NCBI GenBank assembly: GCA_037783415.1
Contig: JAZGTN010000228.1
Coordinates: 558,001 to 622,000, forward strand
Direction: 5' to 3'
Origin: Leptasterias polaris
Taxonomy: Eukaryota; Echinodermata; Asteroidea; Forcipulatida; Asteriidae
Length of the DNA: 64,000 nucleotides
Within the stretch, counting starts at the first letter, position 1, and every line of letters starts with the position of its first letter. The notes under the pieces were generated by a model. That model saw nothing but the letters and a program-made list of their open reading frames with translations. It was not told the origin of the DNA and did not search any database. Made by a program: the position numbers and the translations under genes. Shown here piece by piece: positions 10,913 to 21,307 of the stretch.

Positions 10913-11232
10913 AGGCAGTGAACACGTTTGGTAATTGTCAAAAACCAGTATTCTCGCTTGGTGTATCCCAACATATGCATAAAATAACAAGCCTGTGAAA
11001 ATTTGGACTCAATTAGTCATTAAAGTTGTAAGAAAAGGATGAAAGAAAAAACACTGTTGTTGTACAAATTAGTGTGCTTTCAGATAGGAATAAAAACTCA
11101 AAAACTACGTTACTTCAGAGGGGGTGGTTTCTCACAATGTTTTATACTATCAACAGCTTTCCGTTGCTCGTTACCAAGTAAGTTTTTATGCTAATATATA
11201 TTTTGAGTAATTACAAAACGTGTACAGTGCCT
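10913..11232 (+). mobile_element. TTAA-flanked MITE, family A, copy 1
   Basis: Terminal inverted repeats start AGGCAGTGAACACG (10913) and mirror-image GTACAGTGCCT (to 11232). The element is flanked by TTAA at 10909-10912 and 11233-11236. The internal words gtgtatcccaacatatgcat and cagagggggtggtttctcac recur in the inverted copy at 26817-27181. TTAA target sites point to the piggyBac or Kolobok superfamilies (family knowledge). There is no coding capacity. Confidence 0.8.
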
Positions 11233-11236
11233 TTAA

Positions 11237-13366
11237 AGGGAAACATTTAACAGAAAACAAGTTCTAGTATGAACTAATGTCAGTAAGTTTTCAGACTAAA
11301 CAAACATTATGATGTTTGTTATCCTTTACCAGTCCCGTAAATTAACCTTTAAAACGAGATAAATAAAGATATACGTACAATTTGTGAGTAAGTTGTCATC
11401 ACGAGTCAGCGCTATAACCCGTTCACTTTAAATTAACTTGTAACCGGGATGTTACTGAGGGAACTTAGTGGTTACCGTCCGTTGAGCACGGGGTGTACAT
11501 TCGTCCAGTTGTCAACTGGAATAGTATTGGTGGCGATTCACCTTGGCTTCTGTGATTTTATGTGAGGAAGTATTTACTGTTTTTTTTTTCTTTGGTGCAT
11601 GCCTTTAATTTTTTATCATAAACCGGCCACTGAAAACAAATCAAAGTTCAGTCGATAAGATAATTTCAGTAGGAGCTCGTTAATGATTTGTAAACATTTA
11701 CGTGGTCGCTGGATTTTCGGAGCGGTTTAAAAAAGTTACACAATAAAATGCCAAATCATCTTTTTCTTTAATCAGAAATATGACCATAAGTGATTTGAAT
11801 GACTTGAGGCTACGCTCAAAACTAGTTAACGACGATAACACACATTATCTAATGGGGTCATTCATTGCAAGGAGACAAATGACAATGTATAGTTGTAGGT
11901 ATACACATTTAATCCGGGAACCCAGGACGAAAGGGACGATGTGGTTCCCGAATCGGTGAAGGTCCTCAGATGGAAAGTAGGCCTATGTATACAATCAATA
12001 GAAGTTGTTACCAAAATGAGTACAAACAAAAGGAGGTACAGTATAAGTAGGTCCCTGATTGTATGTGTGGGGGTTTGCGTGCCCTCACAGACGCTAACTT
12101 GATTCAGTATGTCTCCAGACACCCTCGATCCCAATTATTAAATGAATGTTAATTCGTATGCTCTCTCCCCCATTCCAGTCCAGACAAAGTTACATTGTAT
12201 TGTTCTGTGAATTTGTCCTTGTTGTAAGTCCTTCTGTGTTTTCTTTTGTGTGCTTAAATGTTAATTGTTTGTAACTTTACCCTGTATTTGCCAATGGTTG
12301 AGTGGGGGTCGTCGGCCCAGTGTTATTCATGTTCATCCCATGTATCTTTTTCACTGTTATTCTTTTCGCTTTCTTCGAAAAGCAATCAACAAATAAATAA
12401 ATAATTCAAAATTCCCTATTTCTAGTCTTGCATGAATACACCCACTTTCCCATTGGCCCTTACATAGGGTCATCGATACAAGCCCTATGGGTTTCTAGAT
12501 GGCCCTCCGCTCAATATGTATTATTTTCTTCAAAGCCGTTGATTTATGACTCATTGTTTATACTTGAGTGGAAATTAATAAACAAACAAACAAACAAACA
12601 AACAAACTTCACACAATATAACAATTGGTACTTCACACAATATAACAATTCTACCCAAGGAGATTTTCTTGGTTCCAGTGCTTCCCCAAAGAGGATCTTT
12701 TTTCAGAAAAGAGAATAATGGAGAATAGTAGAAAAAACACCGGAAGGACCCTCTGATTTATGTATAGTGTGTGTGTTTGGCGTGGGGGACGGGGGAAGTT
12801 GGTGAGAGGAAACTGGTTGTAACTCATTTCACCACCTTTTCGCCCGCATCAGGAGCCGCAGTGGCTTTTGTCCCGTTAAATCCTATAATGTCAGGACAAA
12901 ACATTGTATAATTTACAGGCAACGCGTTACCGTCTATCTCTGTATGCAGTAGCTGTGTGCCTTCTCTCGTGGTACTACCAGGTACCATTATGTTTACAAA
13001 TATTTTGTACCGCATTGACATTAGTAATTTATTTGTTTGATTAGCGTACACTTTTGACTTTTGCCGGGTAGCAAGCAAATAACGTTATTGACCGTTTAGG
13101 GTAACAGCTTACACAACAATTTCAAAACTAGGATTTAGAGCACATGTACAGTTACCCTCTAAATACTCTGCAAACAAGGTACATACATATTTTGTTTTAA
13201 TTCACAACTTTTAATAGTTGATTGGAAACGCACATTCAATGACACCGTCCGTTTTTTTTTTTTTTTTCCTTTTTTTTGTTTTTTTTTAGGAATGCAAATA
13301 AATGTCCACTTATTAAATTTACATTTGCAATTGGTGCTGAACTTTTTGAAAGAACAGCAACCTCTG
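11237..13366. other. Intergenic stretch with repeat debris
   Basis: No gene recognised. 12130-12420 resembles the 3' end of a retroelement, ending in an (AAATA)n-like run (aacaaataaataaataa at about 12388-12405). 12580-12606 is an (AAAC)n microsatellite. 13247-13289 is a T-rich tract. 11862-12134 has a short unrecognised ORF. Confidence 0.5.
12824..13078 (-). CDS. Unrecognised 84-residue ORF
   Basis: A minus-strand ORF whose second half looks protein-like (YKIFVNIMVPGSTTREGTQL, two N-glycosylation-type NxT/NGT sites, one Cys). I do not recognise a family. It has no clear signal peptide, and no splice partner was found. It may be one exon of a gene or chance. Listed so it is not lost. Confidence 0.2.
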   Translation of the reverse strand: MLATRQKSKVYANQTNKLLMSMRYKIFVNIMVPGSTTREGTQLLHTEIDGNALPVNYTMFCPDIIGFNGTKATAAPDAGEKVVK

Positions 13367-13925
13367 AATAAGCCATTTGCGAGTTACATTTGAATAATGT
13401 CTGGTACAATGACTTGTTTAGTCACAAGTTACCGCTTAAATTTGAATTCCTCAGACTATCGAGACAGTTGCTATGTCACATGATTAGGGGCAAGCTTTTG
13501 CTTAGTTACGTAAGAGACGGTGAACACCCATACACAATTCTGAATCAATTGCTGCTCGATATGGGGCAGAGGGAGGCCCCCCCTCTATTGTGTCTTCATT
13601 GTGTTCTGGGAATCTCAGGAATTCTTTTGAGAATTTTAGGGGGGGTGCTTCTGTATACAAGAGGGAAGAGTGTGTTAGGGTTAGGGTTAGTTTGGGGGGG
13701 CCTCCCTCTGCCCCATATCGGGCATGGTATATTCTGAATGGATGTGTATGGCACAATGGTACCAGAGTTTGCTCATCTGGAGGTTGCTATACAAAAGCTT
13801 GCCCCGAACCATGTGACATAGCAACTGTCTCAATAGTCTGAGGAATTCAAATTTAAGCGGTAACTTGTGACTAAACAAGTCATTGTACCAGACATTATTC
13901 AAATTTAACTCGCAAATGGCTTATT
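13367..13925. mobile_element. Foldback/MITE element with ~120-bp TIRs, interrupted by a second MITE
   Basis: Left arm 13367-13500 and right arm 13795-13925 are inverted copies (aataagccatttgcgagtt, ttgaataatgtctggtacaa, tcacaagttaccgctt). They differ at only a few bases. Both outer ends read AATAAGCC inwards. The interior contains a complete second element (13546-13731). A degraded relative of the arm sits at 46440-46590. The flanks belong to a tRNA-derived SINE (see 13926-13960), so the foldback appears to have landed in it. I could not fix its own target duplication. Confidence 0.8.
13546..13731 (+). mobile_element. 186-bp telomere-cored MITE, family T, copy 1 (8-bp TSD)
   Basis: Ends are defined by a perfect 8-bp direct repeat TTCTGAAT at 13538-13545 and 13732-13739. 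It starts CAATTGCTGCTCGATATGGG and ends CCCATATCGGGCATGGTATA. The inverted repeat core is CGATATGGGGCAGAGGGAGG followed by a C or G run; the outermost ~8 bases of the two ends do not match. The centre carries ttagggttagggttag. Copy 2 (50991-51177) is almost identical. An 8-bp duplication fits hAT, P or related superfamilies (family knowledge); the superfamily is not decided. Confidence 0.9.
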
Positions 13926-13960
13926 AACGTGCCGGTGCTCTACCAACTATCTAGCCTTAA
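13926..13960 (-). mobile_element. tRNA-derived SINE fragment at the foldback flank
   Basis: aacgtgccggtgctctacca followed by actatctagcc is the reverse complement of the box-A half of the SINE seen at 56596-56712. The left flank of the foldback (agcaacctctg at 13356-13366) resembles the adjoining anticodon/T-arm side of the same SINE. So the SINE is split by the foldback. Confidence 0.55.
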
Positions 13961-14869
13961 TGTTGGTGGTTTCCCAATTATTTGGCAATACCTTCATTCA
14001 GGGTGCCTTTCAGAAACCATTCAACCGTTAACTGCCGTGTAGCCAGGTATCACACCCAAGTATAGTGATACAACATGGGAAGCACCATCAGAGGGATCAT
14101 GTAAAGGGATGCGACTTTTTATTTCCGATATAAGGTATTGCACTCAATTTTTATTTTTGTTTGCATTAGGGGAAGCGCTGCATCGGTCAAAGTGTAACGG
14201 TCGTGTTGATAACACATTGTCTTTTGAATGCTAATGTTCATCTAAAATTCAAAAAATTACCAGAATTGAAAGAATGAAAACTCTGCTATGTTGCCTTACA
14301 AGCAGTTTGATTCAAAACACCTTTTGATTTTTTTACTTTAAAAACAGATCATGCAATTGACTTTATATTACCAATACATACCAAACCCATTCTTCAAGAA
14401 AACATGATAACTGCTTGTCTCTAGAATGTGATTGGAGTTATTGCAAATAATGTTCAATTGCAAGAGGTATGCATTCCATTTGAAAATACAATGCAGTATA
14501 ATGCTTAGTCATGGTTGATAATAATAACACAACAACACAATAACACAATAAAACTGTACGTTTGAAATTCAACATATCACTCACTTGGACGCAGAACAAT
14601 GTTGGTGTAGAGGAATGTTTCCTCACCTTCCACCTCTGGGACCCCGGTTCAAATTACGCCGGGCGAAGTATTTTGATTGTTTGTTCAGTCCCTACCTGAC
14701 TGCGTGGGTTTTTCCTTCAACATCTAAAACTGAAACTTTCTGCATTGTCTTCTTCGCTTGTACGTTGATTAGGTTCGCATTTCTGAGAGTCATTGACTTC
14801 ACAGCCAGAATTAATGAAACGAAATAAAGCTACTTCAAAGGACAAACATTCTGAGAACTTGTGGGTCAG
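13961..14869. other. Intergenic stretch
   Basis: No gene recognised. 14580-14720 has a tRNA/SINE-flavoured segment (ccccggttcaaattacgccg) followed by cctgactgcgtgggttttt. This may be another old repeat. Confidence 0.4.
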
Positions 14870-15225
14870 AATTGAACCGGATTCCGGGTCAGATGGGACT
14901 TGACCCATATTTGGGTCAGCCTGACCCGATAACTGGTAGAAAAATGGGATTTGAACTCGGATTATGCGTCAGTTTGACCCATTTATAGTTCATTTTGACC
15001 CATATTATTGGTCATTATGACACATATTCCGGGTCTTACTGACCCTAAAGTGGGTCATGCTCCTATTGACACAGATTCCGGGTCTTACTGACCCTAAAGT
15101 GGTTCATGCTTCATTTGACACAGATTCCGGGTCTTACTGACCCTAAAGTGGTTCATGCTCCATTTGACACAGATTCCAGGTTGTACTGACCCTAAAGTTG
15201 GTCATGCTCCACGTGACCTATAATC
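14870..15225. repeat. ~49-bp minisatellite rich in GGGTCA/TGACCC
   Basis: Units of about 49 bp with cacagattccgggtcttact, gaccctaaagtgg and ttcatgctccattt. At least four units are clear in 15010-15225, preceded by looser GGGTCA/TGACCC words from 14870. It includes a perfect GGGTCAGCCTGACCC palindrome at 14913-14927. Confidence 0.85.
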
Positions 15226-15296
15226 CGGGACTACTCTGATCCGGGAGTTTTCAGATTGTTTGCGGGCCACATGAAGGTTTTGATTGGCCGACACAA

Positions 15297-16040
15297 TAGT
15301 GAGGTGGCTTAGTGAAATTAACGTTACTCGGCGGATAAAAGCACCAAATTTGGCATGAGGCTCCCTTAGGGCCTACTAACTAAGATTAGCCTTGGAGCCA
15401 TCCGGAATTTTTATTGTTGTTCATGTAAAACACATAATTTCAAAATGGCCGACATTTATGACAAAATATCACTTTTTTCGAGTTCTGGGAGTCCTAAGAA
15501 GCTCAGGTTGGGTGCCAAATTTGTGAATTTTAGGTAGTTGTGCAATAAAATGTACCAAAACATTTTTAAAATGTCATCAATAGAGTCGTTATTCAACTTC
15601 CAAATCCACCCTCTTCGGGGGCGGATCCCGGAATTTTAAAGGGGAGGGGAGTTCAGGCCTGTAGGTGTGTGTTTCACCTATTCAAAACGTTCACCATAAT
15701 ATACGATGGTATATTATTCCATCGTATACAGATAATTAATAACCACTGCAGGATATCATTTAATGTGTTTTTGTAATTGTTAAAATGCTTCATTTTATTT
15801 ATTTATTTACATATCCTTTGGGGGGGATCGAGGCAGGGAGGTCGACCTCCCTTCCCGATCTGTCTCTGCTTTTCTGGTTGCTTGAAAGTTGAAAGTCAAG
15901 TTTTATCACCCAACAATGTAAGCAAGCATTCCGATTCATATGCATCTCAATAACTAGACAAAACTCATTATTTGTAAGCAAATAAACATCGAGGCTTTAT
16001 TTGCAGGCCACCAAAACGTACTCAATTTGTCTGACTTTCC
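15297..16040 (+). repeat. Left terminal inverted repeat of the 4.4-kb element
   Basis: Pairs with 18985-19714 in inverted orientation. It contains the poly-G word ttggggggga at about 15819 (matching cccccctcccct near 19190) and a local palindrome, aatatacgatggtatattatt, broken by one or two bases. Confidence 0.75.
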
Positions 16041-16499
16041 CACACTGCAGATAATCCAATCCCGGCGATATCTTGTTGGGTGGTCCCGCGGGCCCCCGTT
16101 CAATGTTGGCTTTCATTGCACGGTCTGCGCTCCAGCTGGGGTTAGCAACATCAAGCAAGGGAACGGGGGAGGGTATGTTTTTGTCAAATGGCCCAAGCAT
16201 TTTGGACGGGATTGTAGACCATTGCATGGAGTTGAATTGGAATGCAGTGTTTAAGATACTTTCACAGTTCTCTCATTTTTCGAAGTATCTGAGATTGTTA
16301 AGTAATTTCTAGGCCTGGTGAGAGCAGACCACCTATTTTGATATCACCTTCTGGAAAGGAAAATCACACTCTTTCTGACAGCTACGCCTATCCATAGCTT
16401 TGAAAACAACTGCTGTTGCGGTGCCAGAGTGTGATGTGTTTCCAGTCGAGAGGTGCTAGATGAGGCTAAAGCAGGGGAACAAAGCTGGGTAGAGCATTC

Positions 16500-18900
16500 A
16501 TGCCACTTCTAGAGACAACATAACTCAACGGTGGATATACCATTTTATGGGCTGCCTATCATGCCTCTAATCAATCCCCGGTAGGACACTCTCCAGCACA
16601 ATGTACACTCCTTCCTCTGTTCTATGAGAAGTCACCCAGTCCTGCTATGGTCAAGCATGGAACGGATGTTGAGAGACAAGCTGTCAATTTTTTGAATCTA
16701 GGACAAATCCAAGTCTACTACATTTGCCCTGGTAAAGCTTGTACAGTAGAAATGGCCAGACACTCATGGTGAGATAGTGCATGTGATTATGCTAGGTGTT
16801 ATGCTAGGTGTTCTGCGAACAGAAACGGCACTCTGGAGTACACTTGATGTCTCGGCAGGTTCTGGCTGGACTATTGCCCTCAAAGAGACAGATGTAGCGC
16901 CTGGCACAGCTGACTCGTACGTGTAGGCAGCACAGCTAACTCGAACAACGCACGCACACCAAATCCCTCTATTGACTCCGCACAATCTCCAGAGGGAGTT
17001 TTCCATGCTCAGCGAGGGCCCCACCGATTAAGAGTCTGACACAGCTTGGATGAAGAGGCAGAAAAGAAGTCCTACTTTCAATATTTACTTGGTCCTGATC
17101 ATAAGCTATGCAGCCCTCATCCTCATCGTCATCACTGCTCACAGAGAAATTTCCCTTGGTATGTTGAAGTCTTGGAGGAACTCACACTGCTGTCCTTTGC
17201 CTCTGATCATGTGAACTGTATTACTCAAGGTGGATGCCTGTCCACATCAGACATATATTAAGTCCTTGCTCAAAACTACCATCAAGGATGAGTTTGAACA
17301 TTTTTCCCACTGGGTATTTTCCTATAGCCAACTAACAAATTCTCTCAATCCCATTGATCAATCTAATGAGTTGGTCTCTCAACAAGGAAGTCCTTCCAGG
17401 TTGTCAGCTTTGGAAAACCCTTCTTTGATGCTTTCTCAGATCTAGTAACTCTCGACAGTCGCAACAGTGCAGATGAACCAGTGGTGACCTTGTTGCGCAC
17501 CTTGGATGATACAGGCAGGAAGCAGTACAAGAACGTTTACAATGTGCTTAATGTGCACATCCACTCTATCCATGACCCAATCAATAGGAATTCTCTAGCA
17601 CTATTTAGGAAACCTACATACGCTAAAATCTAAGCAACGAAAGAAGATCAAAGTGCTTCAGAATAACGTGGCACTCGTTGGCTAGCTGTACATATCTCTG
17701 CAGATCTAGGACAGTGACTTGGCAGAGTTTTGCACATGAAATTTAGTCCCTCCCTCCTTCCCTTCAGAGTTTGACAAGCTTCATTATTCCCAAACTTGAA
17801 GTCTGACCTGCTGAAGTGTCTTGAGCAACTTGGGCAATCAGAGCTACCTTCATCCTATGACTGCAAAGTCATGGATGGTGCTGTCATCGTGCACTGCCCG
17901 CCCACTACCAGTGTCTGCACCTTCCATGAGTTTGTAGACAGGGTATTCATCACTTACCTGGAGAAGCAGCTGCAGGATGCCACAAGGTTGGATGATGTGT
18001 GAGACACAAACATCCCTGAAGAAGTCTACATGGAAAAAAGAGGCAACGATGTGTGCAGTAAAGTGTTGAGGGAGACCAAAGTAGCAGGCAATTGAATGGA
18101 CTTCCTCCGTGTCCCACTCAACTCAGAGCTTTTTACCTTTTTGACTGTATACCAACAATGTATAATTCAACTTGCCGCCAGCCACAGCTGTAGGGCTATA
18201 TATCACATCCGGGCAATCTGTGGCATCAACATCCCAATGAAAAACTGCAACTGTTAGGTAGTGGACACCAGGGTTGTGGTTCATGTGCTGTATGCTCTGA
18301 AACGCAGGGAAAAGACTATCCATGTGCGTAACTTGTACACAGATGTTGTTATAACCAGTGCTAACACATTCCATAATCTGATATCGACTCAACCTTAGGC
18401 TGATATCTGGATGGCCTTTGGCATGGGCAAGAATTACAGGTTTTACCACATCACCACCATCTACTCAAGCCCATCGCAGCAACAATCACAAGCACTACCC
18501 ATGTTCCGTTCATTTTCAGATTGTGAACCAACCTCAGCCTTCAGTGATGGCAAGGGCAAGCAGTTTGACAAGACTGACAGGCCTAATGACATCAAATCGA
18601 TATTTGTGTATCTGGCCTATTATCCTTTCCAGATGCTGGATCTCGAAGACAACTGTTCATAAAGCTCAAGAGACTGACTGTTATCCTTTAACAAAAAACA
18701 CTCCTTTGAGCTCTGGACCAAAGTAGCAGAGCCATACCAGTTCATGGATAAGAATTACAGAGATCTTCAGATCGTGCCATGAACTTGTCGGATGTTCGTG
18801 AAAGGAGACTGCTCAAACTACAAATGCGGCAAAGTAAATAATATCTGGACTGCTCACCAAGTTGTTAGTACTGATGTACATCATTGAACTTTATTTAATA
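16500..18900 (+). pseudogene. Decayed gene of a large uncharacterised protein family, inside the 4.4-kb element
   Basis: Fragments in shifting frames follow one protein order. 16541-16760 reads WAAYHASN...LLPLFYE...AMVKHGTDVERQAVNFLN. 17046-17445 holds further pieces. 17796-18002 reads LLKCLEQLGQSELPSSYDCK, VMDGAVIVHCPPTTSVCTF and FVDRVFITYLEKQLQDAT. 18261-18363 reads VDTRVVVHVLYALK, KTIHVRN and TDVVI. 18411-18660 reads WMAFGMGKNYRFYHITTIYS, LPMFRSFSDCEPTSAFSDGK and FVYLAYYPFQMLDLED. I recall this order from abundant unnamed proteins in cnidarian, echinoderm and fish genomes; no accepted function comes to mind. The D-T-R and (D)-T-D-V-V segments resemble the acidic positions of PIN/XPG-like nucleases, which is inference. 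Many stops and frameshifts make it non-functional. Confidence 0.7.
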
Positions 18901-18984
18901 TATTTTTTAATAGACAACACTTAACAATCCCGCATACTTCAAAAAATTAGAACACTGTGAAAGTTTTCCGCGATTTGAGATGTC

Positions 18985-19714
18985 AGACAAATTGAAAACT
19001 CTTTGGTGACCCACAAATATAATAAAGCATTGATGTTTATTTGCTTAAATAATGAGTTTTACCCAGCTATTGAGATACATGATTCACAAATATTTTTCAC
19101 AAATATTGTTCACATTGTTGGGTGATAAAACATGACTTCCAACCAGAAGAGCTGACACAGATTGGGGAATCAACTTCCCTGCTTTGACCCCCCTCCCCTA
19201 AAGAAACGAAAATATAGCATTCTAACAACTAAAAAGTGGTAATACTTAATTTTTATTGGCAGGAGTTATTTCTGATGTATACATGGTATATGGTGAACGT
19301 TATGAAGAGGTGAAACAAAGAAATGACAGGCCTGAAATCACCCTCCCTTCAAAATTCTGGGATTCGCCTCCGAAGAGAGTGGATTTTGGATTTTGAATGA
19401 AAGTTGAACAACGACGGTGTTTATGATATTTAAAAATGTTGTTGGTACTATTTTATTGTCCAACTACCTAAAAGTCACAAATTTGGCAACTAACCTGAAC
19501 TTCTTAGGACTCCCAGAACTCCTAAAAAGTGATATGTTGTCATAAATGTCGGCCATTTTGAAATTATGTGTTTTACATGAAAAAAGTTATACATTCCGCA
19601 GGGCTCCTAGGCTAATCTTAATTAGTAAGCCCCAAGGGAGCCTCATGCAAAATTTGGTGTTTTTATCCGCCGAATAACGGTAACCTTAAAATGTAACGCT
19701 AAGCTACCTGACTA
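18985..19714 (-). repeat. Right terminal inverted repeat of the 4.4-kb element
   Basis: Inverted, diverged copy of 15297-16040 with small indels. Divergence between the two arms suggests an old insertion. Confidence 0.75.
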
Positions 19715-20612
19715 CAAGTAACAAGCCGAAATGAGATTGTTTATCGCATTCGTGATTGCTTTTAGGAGATATCTCTGTTAAAATAGCTCTTTATTAAAGG
19801 AACATTACAGAATTGGTAAGACAAAATATACTTTAAGATCACAGATTAACAAAAAACTTACACGGTCTAATGATGATGATAGTTGAAAACATCCCTTGAA
19901 ATATTTATGTCTGAAATGCCATATTTGATGAGAAATAAATAAAACAAATTTTCCGATTTGAGTTTATCGCTCAGGAGCGTTTTATTCATTTTTTGAATAG
20001 TTTTCGTAGATACTGCCCTCACACGACCAATAATAGTTATTTTTTCTCTCAATTCGGCACACGCAAATAATTCGCGAACGGTCGGTTCTAGGTTCACAGC
20101 AAACGTCGTTCTGAAGGATGATCTATCTCGCACCAAATTAACCCGCCGTCGAGATGAGCCAAGCATACGAGGTTGTGTACTTGTACGTAGTCAGGCTCCC
20201 ACACACCACACAGATCGACCATCATCAAAAATGGAACAATTATTAAAATGGAAGATCGTAAAAAAAAGCAAAGGGCGTCCTAAAACAGTGAGCCCGAAAG
20301 TAAAACAAAAAAACACAGAAAGATATTACAATGTATCTTAGTTTGTTATCCACTTCGATGAAGCTACCACACCTATGCAGAGATGGCGTCGTACATCAAC
20401 TGAATTGAAAATATCGCTTGCAGAGCGGCCTGTTAGTGCTAGACGTCGCACACGGACGTAGGCCTCATGCATTCGTTGTCGAGCACAAGAAAAAGAACAC
20501 AACCACAAGCAACCCCAAATTCATGCCTGAGACCAGCGCTATGGCCAAGTCAATCCCAATGAAGTGAGTGTTTTATTTATTTTAGAATCCAACAAACTTG
20601 TCATGTCATCAT
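19715..20612. other. Intergenic stretch with an unrecognised ORF
   Basis: The minus-strand ORF 20166-19867 (99 residues, basic N-terminal half, SSRRRVNLVRDRSSFRTTF) is not recognised and may be one exon or chance. Lysine-rich plus-strand sequence at 20220-20330 also gives no family. No repeat ends seen. Confidence 0.35.
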
Positions 20613-21146
20613 TGTTACGAAGTACAGAACTAAAAACGAGGAAAGACTCTAATGACTAGGAAAGTGACTCCAAATAATGCAGGCTGACACTTCGAGTAAG
20701 AGAATATAATAAAATGTTAATTCTCGTCTCTCATCTTCACAAATTACAACAATTAAACTACTACAAATACATATTAATACAATGAAAGTAAAGGCATGTT
20801 TCAAATAAAGATGAAAAGCAAATGATATAAATACCGGTATCAACATAAGCTGTGGTGGACGCTGTAGGGGTGCCCATTGAATGGTCATAGTTCTGAAGTC
20901 GGTAAAGGGAGAGGCTCGGCGGCTGGGTCGACTGTCCGTGGTGGTGGACGGAACCGCAGTCATCGCTGACGAGTAGCCTCCGGGAGTCGGTCGTCCTATA
21001 GATGAAACCATCAGGTCACGGCAGTCAGAACGCTTGAGCACATACGTCTTTCCCAGGGTTAACTGCGAGACGGCAACCTCGGAAGAACTCCTTAATCACA
21101 TTGGGCGTGGCTGGAGAGCAACAGCTCACAACGATGTTCAGCACCA
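20613..21146 (-). repeat. 3' LTR (truncated) of the Gmr1-like element
   Basis: Matches 24714-25247 with a handful of differences (for example tcgagtaagagaatataat against tcgagtaagataataaaat). The 130-residue antisense ORFs in both LTRs (20649-21041 and 24748-25143) are LTR sequence, not genes. Confidence 0.85.
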
Positions 21147-21307
21147 TGCATTGGTAAGAGAACAGAAGATCAGTTATCTCAGATTGTTTATCATCAGCTA
21201 AATGTCCAAGCTTAACTTCCAAATTATTCAGAACTTCAGAATTGTTGGTCATAATGGCAGAAAATTGCCCTGGCTCTGATAAGACATTGTCCATTTTAAC
21301 AAATGTG

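Larger units (their letters stand above)
15297..19714 (+). mobile_element. 4.4-kb DNA transposon with ~0.74-kb TIRs and decayed internal gene
   Basis: Left arm 15297-~16040 and right arm ~18985-19714 are diverged inverted copies over about 740 bp. They share, in inverse order, TAGTGAGGTGGCTTAG/TAGTCAGGTAGCTTAG, cggcggataaaa, aatggccgacatttatgac, a tctgggagtcctaagaa block, and the inner words cattatttgtaagcaaataa and caatttgtctgac. A 3-bp CAA flanks both outer ends (15294-15296 and 19715-19717). The interior holds the decayed gene listed separately, on the plus strand. Long TIRs, a 3-bp duplication and a large non-DDE-looking protein recall Academ elements, but that name is an inference. Confidence 0.75.

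Noticed and set aside
20649..21041. 130-residue protein gene, also at 24748-25143
   Set aside because: Both copies are simply LTR sequence of the Gmr1-like element. They have no family resemblance, and their conservation follows from LTR identity.
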